Part shown: positions 35,234 through 47,000 of the stretch, one piece after another
Layout: every line of letters begins with the position of its first letter
Numbering within the stretch: the first letter of the stretch is position 1
Source of the DNA: Juglans regia
Lineage: Eukaryota; Streptophyta; Magnoliopsida; Fagales; Juglandaceae
Direction: 5' to 3'
Assembly (NCBI RefSeq): GCF_001411555.2
Contig: NC_049907.1
Location: 7,634,243 to 7,698,242, forward strand
Length of the DNA: 64,000 nt
Program-made: the position numbers and the translations under genes
The notes under the pieces: generated by a model
The model's database searches: none
The model's input: only the letters and a program-made list of their open reading frames with translations
What the model was told of the DNA's origin: nothing

Positions 35234-35463
35234 TGCGAGAATCCTTCTTTACTAGATTAATCTTATTTGCAAACTTGCAGGAAGTCATGCAAGACCCACA
35301 TGTGGCAGCAGATGGCTTTACTTATGAAGCAGAGGCTTTGAGAGGATGGCTAGGTAGTGGGCGTGATACTTCACCAATGACAAATCTGAAGTTTGAACAC
35401 TGCAATCTTGTCCCAAACCATGTTCTTCGCTCTGCCATACAGGAATGGCTTCAACAGCAGTGA

Positions 35464-35989
35464 AATCTTTGTCGTTTTCCTTTCTACTGAGTTGGAGCAT
35501 AAGTTTTGGTATTCTTTCATTTTCTTTCTTTGTTAAATATGATAGTTTCCAGCCAAAAGAATATCATATTCCTATTGTATAAAGGACACACAACTAAGTA
35601 CATGATATTTTTTATCCTTTTGTATATACCGCCACTAAATACTCTTATCATGTATCCTTTATATGGTAGCATATGTAATTTTCATCCAGAGAATAAAGTA
35701 CACCTTTCATTCTCTTAGGTTTGCTGTGGCTCAGAGAAATATTCTAAAACTGTGGGGTTTCCCTTTTCTGGGTTTTGATTGGCGGATTGACAAGATTCCT
35801 GTCTTGTTCTTTTCAGAGTGATGTGGTACTACTCGAATCTGAGGGCAAAGTTTTCCTCATGATATTTGTATGAAACTCAAAATATTATATAAATATATAT
35901 ATATATATATATATGATGAAATTGTAATTTTGGACCCTTTCTATGGAAGAACAAGAAACAACTACATCTAAATTAAACTACTCCAGTGG
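35464..35989 (+). other. 3' flank of copy B
   Basis: T-rich 3' UTR-like sequence with AATAAA at 35693-35698 and a (TA)n run at 35890-35913. No gene. Confidence 0.45.
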
Positions 35990-36000
35990 AATTAAACAAT

Positions 36001-36573
36001 CAATAAAATACACACCTTAGGGAAGTTTAGATATTGTTTTTGCAATTAATAATTTTTATAATTCAAGAAAATATAGACAGAAGATTTAAATTAAATCTTT
36101 TGACACCGCCACACGCGGCACCATCAAGGCTACTGGCTTCAGATCTCTCAAATCCAATCTTTACCTTCTTTCTAAGAGTGTCGCATGAGCTACACGCGCC
36201 TCCACAGCCAGTGACGATCGTTTGCCGACGAATTGACCCATCTTCCGGTTGCTACTTTCTTATGTTCCCACTTAGCCTAACCAAAATCTCCTTCAGCCAA
36301 TCCAAACTAGCAAAATGTAGCACACAACAATCCACTGCGACTTGTAGTCATAGTGTTATAGTCTATTTATCAGACTATGCTAAAACCGCTTCAAGCGGCT
36401 TTCCTTGTGTAAGAAATAGGTAGGAGCCAAATTTTTTGCTCCAGATCCTTCTTTTTTATTTTGCTTACGTTGTTTTTGTCTGTTTTGAGATAATTGTTGA
36501 GAGCTCCCACCCCTATTGAATTTAGTATTTTGTAACTACTTACTTTATCTATGAAATGATTGATTAGAAAAAA
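36001..36573 (+). mobile_element. Non-autonomous polyA retroposon, family R1 (shorter copy)
   Basis: Shares AGCAAAATGTAGCACACAAC, CCACTGCGACTTGTAGTCAT and GAGAGCTCCCACCCCTATTG with 25990-26230, and an ACACGCG-rich 5' part. It ends in an A-run. AATTAAACAAT at 35990-36000 and 36574-36584 is a candidate 11-bp target-site duplication, though AT-rich. Confidence 0.6.
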
Positions 36574-36671
36574 AATTAAACAATATTTTATATGGATTAA
36601 TTTCTTCATTCACATATTGTGTATATCTCTAGTAATTGTATGATGTCTAATAATTCCATGATGTGTCTATA

Positions 36672-36885
36672 ACAAAGAAGAGCGATGCTACTCCCACCAA
36701 AGGTTTCTACTGAAGAGTGTATTTTTTTCAAATATTTTTTAAAGTATTTTAAACATTTTAAAAAAAAATAAAATTTACAAATTTATTAAAAAATATTTCT
36801 TTAACTATTAAGTAAAATAAATAATAAAAATACAATTGGATAGAAAATTTCGGTGGAAGTAGTATTTCTCTACAAAGAATGAAAG
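36672..36885. mobile_element. Foldback element, family M5
   Basis: GATGCTACTCCCACCAAAGG at the left pairs inverted with TTTCGGTGGAAGTAGTATTT at the right. The AT-rich centre holds TTTAACTATTAAGTAAAA, also seen at 57825-58075. Confidence 0.55.
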
Positions 36886-36907
36886 AAACATCCTATCTAA
36901 ATCTATT

Positions 36908-37028
36908 CTGGTTATGTTTGGGTAGTGAGGTATTTTCAGGTATTCTATGAATAATAGTGAAAAAATAATGATAAAATATTAAATAATAGTGAAAAGTAGA
37001 TGAAAAGTAATAATATTTTGGTTAGACT
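36908..37028. mobile_element. Short foldback-like element, family M3
   Basis: Begins TGTTTGGGTAGTGAGGTATT, then repeats of AATAATGATAAAATATTAAA. A second copy is at 40322-40455. No coding content. Confidence 0.45.
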
Positions 37029-37029
37029 T

Positions 37030-37440
37030 TTTTTTTTTATGGAAATAGACTTCATTTCATTCAATGAATCGAAGTTACAGCTACGACTTATTAATACAGA
37101 GAAAAATCTAGACTACAAGTCAAACTAATGCATCTGCTCTGGAGCACCCACACACATAAATTTTTTTGTGACAAGTATTATCTTAACTTCTAAAAAAATC
37201 TCTTCTAATAGAGATTAACACTCTGTAAAACAGAACTAAACACCCCATCTTCCAAAGAAGAAAAGTATTATCTTCATCCTCCCTAAGAGGAGGATTACTA
37301 TCTCTCCGACTCCTCTCAAAGGAGGAACGGGACTCTGGTACTATGGACATTAAGTACAATAGCATATTCCTTATTATTTCTTTTTTAATATTAAACCACA
37401 TACATAGAAAAAACTAATAAACACATCTAAAAACAAAAAA
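37030..37440 (-). mobile_element. PolyA retroposon, family R2 (3' part)
   Basis: On the minus strand the polyA tail (T-run 37030-37038) follows a tail that matches 5950-6370, with the CTCCTTTGAGAGGAGTCGGA-type repeat body. The 5' module of the first copy is absent here. Confidence 0.6.
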
Positions 37441-37519
37441 ATCACATGGGTTGAAGAAAACACATGGCCCAGTTCCAAACAAAAAGACCAGTCTATCTGC
37501 AAGTGGGAAGGCCCCTTAA

Positions 37520-38885
37520 GGTTTCATCTTTTTCAATTGCTCCACTCCCCTTTCTTTTTTCTTTTTTCTTTCTTTTCCTACTGCTCCTATGCCCGATCTT
37601 CATTTCTTTCCCTCTGCGTGCGTCACCCACCACGATCGGCCACGAGCGGCACTGGCTTGCTCTCTGCACACAAGCATTGTCTCTGTCGACACTGGCACCA
37701 GCCTTTCACCACGAGCATCAACACCATTGAAGCGCTGTCGTCGGCATAGGTGCTTCATGTAGGTGCTTCCTGGTCTCCATAGGCGGCTCCGTCTCTCCCA
37801 TCACCACCACACCACAGGCGACTCTTCCACCGTTCCTCACCGTGCGACTCATTTGCTCATCTCCTAGTCCGGAACCGTGCATGCATAAAGTTGGGTTGTG
37901 GGAAAAGAAACGGACTTGAAACGAACGTATTTCGCAGGAATCTAGACTAGATCACCGGAGAGTGTTCCTCCTTTATTAGATCTAGACAAAAAAAAAAACA
38001 AAAACAAAAACAACGGCAAGAAAGAAGTGGGGCAAAATATTTTTCCCCAAAGCCTCGTTAGACAGAGAAGAAGCTCTGCCTTCTCTCTAGAAAGAAAACA
38101 ATCCTTCCCAGTGCCATCACCGGAGAGGAATGAGTGAGCCTCGACTCCACCTTCCTCTCCATTTCCTTTTCTTTTTCCTCTTCCTTTCCACTACCAATTT
38201 GTGAATATGCTTTTATGGTAGTGTTTTTCTATCGACATAGATTTTCTCAAATCTGCGGCTCTCCGGCCATGAATAGTCGACACACACCCCACCACGACGT
38301 TCCCCTCCAGCCGATCTACTAAGACGATGCGGAACAGCGCCGGCGCGTGGCCTTCACGCGCAATTTGTTTCTACGCATGGTCTTCACGCGCCACCGTACT
38401 CTGATAGCTTCGCCGGCTACACGCGCCACACCAGTAGACTCCCACCATCCGATCCTTCAAATCGGCTAGACGCCTCCTCCATTCCACCAGCGCGTGGTTC
38501 TCACACGTGGGTTGACTGTTCCTCCACTGCAGATCTGCTCTTCCCATGTAGGTCTGTCCAGGTTATTACTTTCCCTAACCGGTGATCTTGTGAGAGAGAC
38601 TAAAGACCTCACCAATAAATATTTCAAGACTTTCAACTACAATGCATCCATTTGCACCGCTTCCAGCGATGGTTTACCTTCAAAATGTCTTTTAAGACGG
38701 TTCCCTTTTAGTAGGGCTTGGATAGAGACCAGGAAATTGGTCTTAGAATCTCTTTTTTTTTTTCTTTTTTTCATCACATTTGCACTGTGTTCTTGTTTTG
38801 GGGTATTTTGTTGGGGAACTCCACCCCCTCTAACATGCATCATCTTTTATTTTAATAAAATTTACTTGCTTAAAAAAAAAAAAAA
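37520..38885 (+). mobile_element. PolyA retroposon, family R1 (long copy)
   Basis: GC-rich 5' part with many CACC/CGCC blocks and, at 38335-38420, repeated GCGTGGCCTTCACGCGC motifs as in the R1 element at 25403. The 3' part (38700-38885) has a T-run, GGGGAACTCCACCCCCTCTA and a 14-bp polyA. No conserved coding domain; open frames inside it are short and differ between copies. The 5' limit is uncertain and no target-site duplication was found. Confidence 0.5.
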
Positions 38886-39723
38886 GTGGGAGAGTAGTCA
38901 AAACTCCCACCCCTTCAAGCTGTTTCGAAGTTGTGGAGAGCTTGAATTTCGAAGTTGAGGAGTTATTTTTTGTTAGGACTTAGGAGGAAGTTGGAGGTTC
39001 TCTCTCTCTAGAAGTTAATTCCGTCTAATAGGGAACCGTCTTAAAAGTCATAAAATTGATCTTAAGTGATCTAAAGTCATAAAATTGTGAGGTGAAAACT
39101 CTTCCTCATGGGCGTGGCCCCCAAGTTCTAGGTTCAAACTTGGTAGGTTGACTTGGGAATCCTTCGCTAAAGGAAGTCTCCACTCGCCACAAATCTGTTA
39201 ACGCAGCAATAATTCTATATATTTATATTTATAAGAGACATAAATGTCAATTTCAATCATGGCTTGTTTGAAAATTAATTGCATTATTACTATTATTATG
39301 GGTTCCACTTAATTATTGTGTTTTTCTTCTCCTTTTCTCCAACCTTTTCAACTCTTCATTTTTATTGTGAAAAATTGACTTAAAAATAAGATTAATATTA
39401 GATACAATTATAAATTATATAAGTATAATATATTTCTTTTTTAGTATAAAATTTATTATTAAAAAATGAAATTTTTTTTATATAAATTTTATATTCATTA
39501 TTTTTTTTAAAAAAAGATGCGTACAATTATTTTTCTAAAATTAATATTTATCTTTTTTAGGCGGGCCAAAGTTCAAAGTCATGTCGGTTGTTCACCTCAC
39601 TTACCAAAACCCAACAATACGTCGGACTAAAATCAATAAGAAGAGACAAAAATTTTCTTAAAAAAAAAAAAAAATTAAAACTCTGCACTGAAAGTCAGAA
39701 TCAAAGAACATAATATTGTATTA
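38886..39723. other. Intergenic region with a possible SINE fragment
   Basis: Around 39080-39200, CTAGGTTCAAACTTGG (B-box-like) sits in a segment that resembles a SINE body (CTTCCTCATGGGCGTGGCCC). The rest is AT-rich with no gene seen. Confidence 0.35.
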
Positions 39724-39897
39724 CGAGTAATGATATATACAGTTATAGAGTATGTAAATATTATATAATCGGTTGAAAAATGGTAGGATCTATTATTGAA
39801 AAATTAATTTCTTTTATGTGGGTCTCATATTATTCATTTTTTTCAAAGTGATTGAACGGTATTTATACACTCACGACTGTAACTATCATTTCTCTTG
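39724..39897. mobile_element. Foldback MITE, family M1
   Basis: GAGTAATGATATATACAGTT at the left and its counterpart GACTGTAACTATCATTTCTC at the right, with TTCAAAGTGATTGAACGG inside. Near-identical ends to 54164-54338. Confidence 0.75.
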
Positions 39898-40321
39898 TAT
39901 TAATTATTCAATCAAATGCTAACAACTTTTTGTAATAATATTTTAAATTGGACTCATTTTTTTTTTTTTTAACAGGCAGAGATACATTACAATATAAAAG
40001 TATCCATTCAATGTAGATATGGTCGACGTACGAATTAAATCAATTAAAATTACATCAAATTGAAAGTTATTCAATGTTTTTTTTTTTTTTTTTGGCACAT
40101 GGAGTTTGAAACATTCAAGATCAGGTTGTTTCTTAAAGTATTACAGCTTCTCATAAATGGAAGGTAAAATCCCATTTCTTATCCCAAATTACAAAGTCAT
40201 CTTTATTCTTCTAAATAAATGATTAATTGCATCATCAGAATCTTTTGAGACTTGCATGCACTTATCACCAAATTATTAAAAATAAATAAAAACAAAAAAA
40301 TGTGGTTCAATCATCTCTTAA
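39898..40321. other. AT-rich intergenic DNA, no gene seen
   Basis: Two long T-runs (39957-39972 and 40078-40094) are the only notable feature. They could be tails of unrecognised retroposons. Confidence 0.3.
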
Positions 40322-40455
40322 GTTTGCGTTTAGGTAGTGAGGTGATTTTAGATATTCTATGAATTATAATGACAAAATAATAATAAAATATTAAATATTA
40401 GTAAAAAATAATAAAAAATAAGTGAAAGATAATGATAAAATAATGATACTACCAA
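40322..40455. mobile_element. Short foldback-like element, family M3
   Basis: GCGTTTAGGTAGTGAGGTGA start, AATAATAATAAAATATTAAA repeats and an inverted CTACCAAACG end. Confidence 0.5.
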
Positions 40456-40639
40456 ACGGAGCCCAAGTCTTGGAATTCAAATGACAAGTCAGAGTGAGTT
40501 TTTATGAACCTCTTACAACATAGGTTAACACTACTATTCACAAATAGTTTACTACTATTTTTTAATTTTTTACTATTTTTTCATTACTATTTACTAATCA
40601 TCCGAGATCACCCCAGCATCAAAACGTAGCCTGCTAGGT

Positions 40640-40805
40640 TTGAATACAAAAAGTATTTTATCTCATTATTACAACTTTTTCAAATTTTCATATAAAATAC
40701 AATAAAAAATTTAACTTTTTCAAATTTTAAAACTATAATAATATTCTAACAATATTTTTATTAACTTTCAACTTCAATCTCAACTCACTATTTAAACCTC
40801 CATTT
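40640..40805. mobile_element. Foldback element, family M2
   Basis: GTTTGAATACAAAAAGTATT at the left, AACTTCAATCTCAACTCACT and TTTAAACC at the right, with an AT-rich centre similar to 41530-41730. Confidence 0.6.
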
Positions 40806-41529
40806 AATAATAATAATATACTCATATAAATTGGCTTAAAATAGCCAATGAAAAATGCCATGTAAAAGCTAAAGGACACTCACATAAATTGGCCTAGAGC
40901 AATCTCAATGGATTAATTATATTTAAATGACACTTTTAATTAATGTGAGATGAATTTAGTTTTGACTATTTCATTTACATTAAGTCATCACATTGGAATA
41001 GGCTTTGGCTTTAACTTGCTCGAAGACAATTGTGATGAGAATAAGAAAGAGAAACAATAATAAAATATAAATTTAATCTATGTACAGTAACAATTAAGTT
41101 TGAAGTTTATTTTGAAAGTTACAATAGTTAAAGTCCAATTTTTTTTTACCTTAGCTAATCCATTGCAATCGATTTTTATTGTCTAACAGCTAAATATATG
41201 ATGGATTTAATTTTTAACTAATTCATTGAAGATGCTCGTTATGAAAAATACCTAAGATTAGATATAAGAGTATGGGTAAACAAATTCTATGAAAAATGTC
41301 ATGTGTGATTCTTTTTTTTTTTAGTTCGTTTACTTGGAAGACGGTGTGCAAAGCATATCTTCAATTTTATTGACATGACAATACTTGATTGAAAAGAGAT
41401 TTTAGTTTTAAATTTCTTTAGTAAGTCAAGTCTTGTCATGTCAATAAAATAGAGAGTGTGCTTTACATACAGGCTTTTAAATAGGTTTTTTATTTTTTTG
41501 GTTGATGCAGGGTCCAACATGTTAAGAGT
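40806..41529. other. AT-rich intergenic DNA, no gene seen
   Basis: CATAAATTGGCCTA / CATATAAATTGGCTTA is repeated at about 40822 and 40883. At 41360-41470 a CTTGATTGAAAAGAGATTTT...GTCAAGTCTTGTCATGTCAA segment is self-complementary and suggests a degraded foldback element. Confidence 0.35.
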
Positions 41530-41730
41530 TCATTTGTCCGGTTTAGATATAAAAAGTGTTTTATCTCATATCATTGTTATAATTTTTTTAAATTTTTATA
41601 TAAAATATAATAAATAATTTAATTTTTTCAAATCTTAAAATAATATTAATATTAAAAAATAATATTTTATTTAATTTCTATTTTAATTTAACTCAACTCA
41701 ATTCAACTCAACTCATTATCCGAATCTATC
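41530..41730. mobile_element. Foldback element, family M2
   Basis: GTTTAGATATAAAAAGTGTT...TCTCATATCATTGT start and a run of AACTCAACTCAATTCAACTC ending ATTATCCGAATC. Confidence 0.6.
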
Positions 41731-41854
41731 CCTGCACATCTTCAGTATCCCTAGCAATCGCCTACGAAAAATAATATTATTATCCCGAAAATGATAAATA
41801 ATCAAATATATAAAAGAAAAAAAAAAAAGCTTGTACGAAAAGAAAGTGGGATAG

Positions 41855-42320
41855 AGCTAATCAGATAAGCTACGTGGCTGGACTCCAAGTAGGGTCCGCA
41901 CACATGTGAATCTTCCCCACGTGTGATTCCACCATGTGTGGATAGATAGCCTTACATTACTTGCTGTACCCATGTGCGGGCCCCATTTCTCAGCTTTTAG
42001 TGCCGTATGTCCACAACTAGTTTTTTATCACATGCGCTAGGGTACAGTGAGATTTGACACGCGTCGGAATATAAACGGCTGTATCACCGAATAAAACAAT
42101 GATTTGTACCTTTGACTTTAGTTCCGGTGTTATATTGTTCGTGCTTAGCATAAAATCGAATCACCAGAGGACTACCAACCTCTAATAATTTATTCCGCCG
42201 TCTTATCTGTACGGTCTCTACGGAGCTTGGAACGTGTTGAGTCGGTAGCCGGTAACCTCTAAAGAAGAATAAAATATCATCCCACGCGCTTTCACTTTAC
42301 CAACTGTACCCATGCAAGGT
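41855..42320 (+). promoter_or_regulatory. G-box-rich island with a TATA-like site and splice-donor-like end
   Basis: Within about 100 bases there are several ACGTG- or ATGTG-core motifs (GCTACGTGGC, CACATGTGAA, CCACGTGTGA, CCATGTGTGG, CCATGTGCGG). Further on come GACACGCGTC and a TATA-like AATATAAAC (42070). The island is GC-richer than both flanks and ends at CATGCAAG followed by GTAAGTGAG, a strong splice-donor context at 42319. It reads like a promoter and first exon, yet no coding exon follows until the SPPL gene 1.7 kb on. This is a hypothesis. Confidence 0.35.
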
Positions 42321-42439
42321 AAGTGAGATTATCATACGCGCATGAATGGAGATTATCACTTCAGATACTTGGTTATCAACGACATTATCATATATATATA
42401 TATATATATTTTTTAAATCCTATTATTATACAAAAATGC

Positions 42440-42650
42440 TTTGGATCCCAAATTCAAGACCCAAAAACTATCTCGGATGTTTTTTTATTTAGTGATTAAG
42501 TAAATATTTTTTAATAATGTTATGAATTTTTTATTTTTTTAAATGTTTATGATGATTAAAAAAATACATGAAAAAAAAAATAAAAATAAAAAAATGAAAT
42601 CAACTATTCGGTGAACTGCTTCGGACTACTTTTTCGGTAGCCCTAGCAGA
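42440..42650. mobile_element. Foldback element, family M5 (diverged)
   Basis: Inverted similarity between the GGATCCCAAATTCAAGACCC side and TTTCGGTAGCCCTAGCAGAA side is weak, but the TTAGTGATTAAGTAAATATT core resembles other M5 copies. Confidence 0.35.
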
Positions 42651-42654
42651 ACTC

Positions 42655-42855
42655 ATTATTGTATGAGCTTTGTTACTTATCATCTTCACACATAATATAT
42701 TTTATTTATTTATTTATTTATTTTAATTTTTTTTTGACTTTATTCTTTATAAACTAATTAAATTATTTCACTCATCATTCATACATCACATATTTGATAA
42801 GAGAAAAAAATTAAAAATTATTTATAGTGTGTAGTGTGTGAATGATAACGAGTTT
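42655..42855. mobile_element. Foldback element, family M4
   Basis: TTACTTATCATCTTCACACA at the left and GTGTGTGAATGATAACGAG at the right are inverted counterparts. A second CTCATCATTCATACATCACA lies inside. It contains a TTTATTTATTTA microsatellite. Confidence 0.6.
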
Positions 42856-43850
42856 CACAATCATAATATTCTTTTTTTAGATATTGGGATCGAATTATTA
42901 GTCTACCTATTATGTAATGCTCAAGTATAAAATTATGGGAGGTGAAAGCAAATACTAAATAATAAAAGGAGTTAGATATTCTAATGTACTAACCTCAACT
43001 TTAAGATCTAAAATAAATTAAAATATATATATAAATGCAAAGCGTATTTAACAACATTTCGTGAGCATTTAGTATTGTTAGCAAAAACTAGAATGAAAAT
43101 AATAAATATTATAAAATACACTTTATACATTTATCGTTTTTTAAATTTTGGATAAATTTTTTAAAAAATCTTGACTTGCTATAAAATATTGATAAAAATG
43201 CATTATTTTTTTTTATCTCAAAAATACATTATTTTAAAAGATAATACTGATTTCATTAAATAAATGCTAACATGCCCTCCTAATTTATACTACTCATTTA
43301 GTCCCTTTGATGTGGCACCATGGTTTATTAAAAATAAAATAAAATAACATAAACGGTAGTTGAAATTTAGAATTTTAATCTTCTTTTTATGTTTTTGAAT
43401 GTTATTTTATTTTGAATATAATTTTTTTAAAATTTTTAATAAGTCACATGACCCTACATTGTGAACGTAAAATGAATAGGATTTTATTATATATAAATCA
43501 TTATTCATTTTCACACCTCACATCTGATATATTTTTTATAAAGTGTTAGATATTTTTTATAAAATATACCGTGTAAGATAATAAATAATAAGAAAAAATT
43601 ATTTAAATGAATAATATAAATCAGAGATATAATAGCATTTCCTTTAATGAATTAGAGTTTAGTTGGGCCCAACTGAAATTTAGAAATGAATCATTATCAA
43701 TAAATGACATATTTTAAGCAAAGGGCCAAAGAAGTTTAAAAATCAGTTGGTCTGTATATAGTGATTGGAAAAATCAAGTCAATACGCTAATCAAATCAAC
43801 ATTCACGTGGGTGACCGTGGTACGCACGCGCTCATACACCACGTCTACCC
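42856..43850. other. AT-rich upstream region of the SPPL gene
   Basis: A half M4-like foldback lies at 43490-43615. No gene. The core promoter is probably within 43700-43900 (TCTGTATATAGTG at 43750 is TATA-like). Confidence 0.35.
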
Positions 43851-43917
43851 TGCAAACACTTTTGTTAAGGCAAAAGGAAGAAGAAAGAAGAGATCGTTCA
43901 ACGGTTTTAAGAACACG

Positions 43918-43919
<2 letters not shown>

Positions 43920-43948
<29 letters not shown>

Positions 43949-43949
43949 G
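43920..43949 (+). repeat. (TC)n microsatellite in the SPPL 5' UTR
   Basis: About 14 TC units 57 bases before the ATG. Pyrimidine dinucleotide runs are common in plant 5' leaders close to the transcription start. Confidence 0.85.
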
Positions 43950-44005
43950 GAACCCTAGATTTCGTCTTCAAGCACAGAGAGAGCAAAATCGAAGTCTTTT
44001 ATTTG

Positions 44006-47000
44006 ATGGATTTTCGGAGAGCTCTAATTATAGCGGGAGTTGTGCTGGTGCTGAGTGTGACTCTTGGCTCAGCCGGAGATATAGTTCACCACGACGATGT
44101 CTCTCCCAAGCGACCTGGCTGCGAAAACAACTTCGTTCTGGTACGGAACAAATAATTGAGAACGTAAAAATTAAAAAAGAGCTAATTCCTGCTCATTTTT
44201 TAAATTTGGTGTCGATTATTCTCTCTCTCGAACTTACTTTTTGGATGCTGAGAAAATGGAGGGAAATAGGGAATAGTAAGGATACGAACAAAAGCGTTTT
44301 GTTTTTCTACTCGTTTATTTTTTTTTTTTTATCTTTTGGAAAACGAATGGAAAATTGGGAAAGAGAAGAGAAAGGGAAGGAAAAAAGTTTTTTTTTTTCC
44401 TGAGATATAAATTTTCTTTTACTTGATTTTTTGGAATTAAATGCTCGATTCAGTTTAGGTGATTCATCATACGGGACTCGTTGAGTGGAAGAGAAAGGAA
44501 ACTCTTGTTGTTTAATGTTTTAACCTGCGTTAGGTTACTAAAGATGAGAGAAACATAATTATGCTTATCGGTTATGTTCGTCTTTCGACTAATGTTTTAT
44601 TTCTGTGAATATTTGAAACCTCTCGATAAAGCTTTACTTACCCAAATTAATTATTGTCAAATGTTTCTCTCAAGCCACTGACATCTAAACTCCAAGCACT
44701 TTTTCTTCAAAGTTTTGATTGGTTGCTTGAAAAATCGACGTAGAAGAATTAAAATTATAACCTTATTTTTGTTGTGGCGTGAGAAAAATTCTGCTTGTAA
44801 AAAAAAAATTCTGCTGTACAGCTTTTTGACTATCTTGCACTGTGTTTCCAGTGTTCTAAACACCAATATTAAAAACATAAAATTTCTTCTTTGTACTCTG
44901 TTTCTTGGCATCAAAACTTAACTAATCAATATGACTGACATCACGAGCTTGATCCAATTTTGTTCCCTAGGTAAAAGTCCCAACTTGGATTAACGGTGTA
45001 GAAGACCATGAGTATGTTGGTGTTGGTGCTCGATTTGGCCCTACCTTGGAATCAAAGGAAAAGCGTGCTATAAATACTCGAGTTGCTCTGGCCAATCCTT
45101 CTGATTGTTGTAGCACACCCAAGAATAATGTATTCTTCTTCTGAACTACATATACCATGTCTTCAATTTAGCTCTACTAGAGAACTTTATGGATTGGCAC
45201 CTGTCAAACTTTATCCTTTTATTTTATGGATTTTACATATGGAGTGCCTTGCCTTTTGATAGCTTACAGGGGAGGTCATTCTGGTGCACCGTGGAGGTTG
45301 CAGTTTTACAAGAAAGGCAAATATTGCTGAAACTGCTGGTGCTTCAGCCATCCTCATTATAAACTACCATACCGGTATTTGCATAAGTAACTTCTTTTTG
45401 TTTTTAATGTATTTCTTGAACTTGTTGTCCATCTGAATGTTCTAGTGCGATCAAACTAGCTCTATACCAGATAAGTAACTGTTTTGAGACAATAATGTCT
45501 AAAAGATTCACTGTGTGCTGACTAGATCCTCTTATCTCTTTTGATGTTAGAGTTCTCCTGGTCTTTAAATCGTGTGTTTAACAATTTTGTTTGTTAAGAT
45601 GTATTTCATGGCTTTCAGAATACCCCCTTGTAGCGCACTTATCATGGGCATTATATGTGTGGGAAATGTCGAATGATTCATTTTCATTGTTTTCCTTTTT
45701 TTCTTTTTCTTTTTTATTTCAGATTAATGATAAGAATGAAAAGATGTCATTAGTCATTTCTGAAACAGAAGATCAGTAGTAATGGGAAATGATGTTCAGT
45801 AGCATGTGTCGCAAAAAAGTCATCCTTGTAATGCTAGCTTGTAATTGTAATTGAAAATTTTCAAAATGATCTTGTTAAACCACTTTTTTTGTAAGAATTT
45901 TTGCCTTTTATTCTGCAGCACTTATGAAAATGGTTTGTGCAACCAACGAAACCGATGTAGATATAGGGATACCTGTGGTTATGCTTCCACAGGATGCAGG
46001 TGTGAAATTGGAAAAATATTTACAGAACAACTCTGCAGGTATGCCTTTTTCTGCATATGTTCATCCAACTTAATTTGATTGCTGGCTTTGCCTCTACAAG
46101 ACTTGGGATTTTCTATCGTATGAATACTTTCCTTGCTTGGTAATTCCTGATCTAGCCTTTTGTTTTCTTTTTGTCTGCATCTGTATACATGGTTGCCTTT
46201 TCACAGTATCTGTGCAACTATACTCTCCTCTACGCCCACTGGTTGACATTGCAGAGGTGTTTTTATGGCTTATGGCTGTTGGTACCATCTTATGTGCTTC
46301 GTATTGGTCTGCATGGAGTGCCAGAGAAGCTGCTATTGAGCAGGACAAGCTATTAAAGGTTATCTTCTGGTTTCCCAAATCTTCTTTTGGTATTTTTGAA
46401 GTAGGATTTTCTTTTGTTTGGCTAGGGTAATTGCTGAATTAATCACTAATATATCAACTGACATGGATTGGTGCTGTGATTGCAGGATGGTTCAGATGAA
46501 ATTCTAAGCTTGGAAGGTGTTGGTTCTAGTGGTTTTGTGGACATCAATACAACAGCAGCAATTCTCTTTGTTGTAATTGCTTCATGCTTCCTAATTATGC
46601 TTTACAAACTTATGTCAACGTGGTTTATTGAGATACTGGTGGTTCTGTTTTGCATTGGCGGCATAGAGGTGCGTGTCTTCTTTGATGTGCATAGTCGATT
46701 CACTGGTACTAAATTCTGAGCATTTCTTTCTTAGAAACCAAACTATGCAACTCTCTAGTTAGGCATTTTTATTTGTTATTTGTTGTGTTAATTCAGCATT
46801 ACCTACAAAAGCTTGGTTTTCTTTCTCATAACATTTCAACATACTTTTCCTATATCAATAGAGTTGTTGTTGGCTTAGTGTATCAACATAGCAGGTTCCT
46901 CATGGGCCCAATAGATGCCTCAACATGTAAGAAACCTACCATGGCCACTCCTAGATAAGAGAGATTCTCTAGTCTCTCCCTATTTACCCTTTTGTCAAGA

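Larger units (their letters stand above)
28661..35463 (+). pseudogene. PUB33-like USP/kinase/U-box gene, copy B (U-box out of frame)
   Basis: Nine exons parallel to copy A: 28661-28844, 29179-29300, 29639-29760, 30297-30401, 30881-31316, 31513-31650, 32503-33030, 34219-34984, 35281-35463. The USP-like domain (LVMGAAADKHYSR), coiled coil and kinase are all open. The kinase keeps IGEGGYG, VAIK, an alpha-C Glu (HQEIDVLSKL), HGDLKPANILLD, DFG and MDPEFLSTGELTSKSDVYSFG, i.e. a plausible RLCK-type kinase with HGD in place of HRD. Exon 8 is 766 nt, one more than a multiple of three (copy A: 759). The conserved U-box start (PTYFICPIF) is found only in the next frame, from about 34950. Normal splicing would therefore end the protein soon after the kinase and lose the U-box (35281-35463). 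It may be a truncated kinase-only protein, a pseudogene or an assembly error. SINEs sit in introns 4 and 7 and a MITE in intron 8. Confidence 0.85.

Noticed and set aside
37464..38958. Open frames within R1 retroposons as host genes
   Set aside because: The frames are not shared between R1 copies, so they are chance frames in GC-rich repeats.
43765..44403. 212-codon frame overlapping SPPL exon 1
   Set aside because: It runs in a different frame across the leader, exon 1 and intron 1; the SPPL frame with its signal peptide is the real one.
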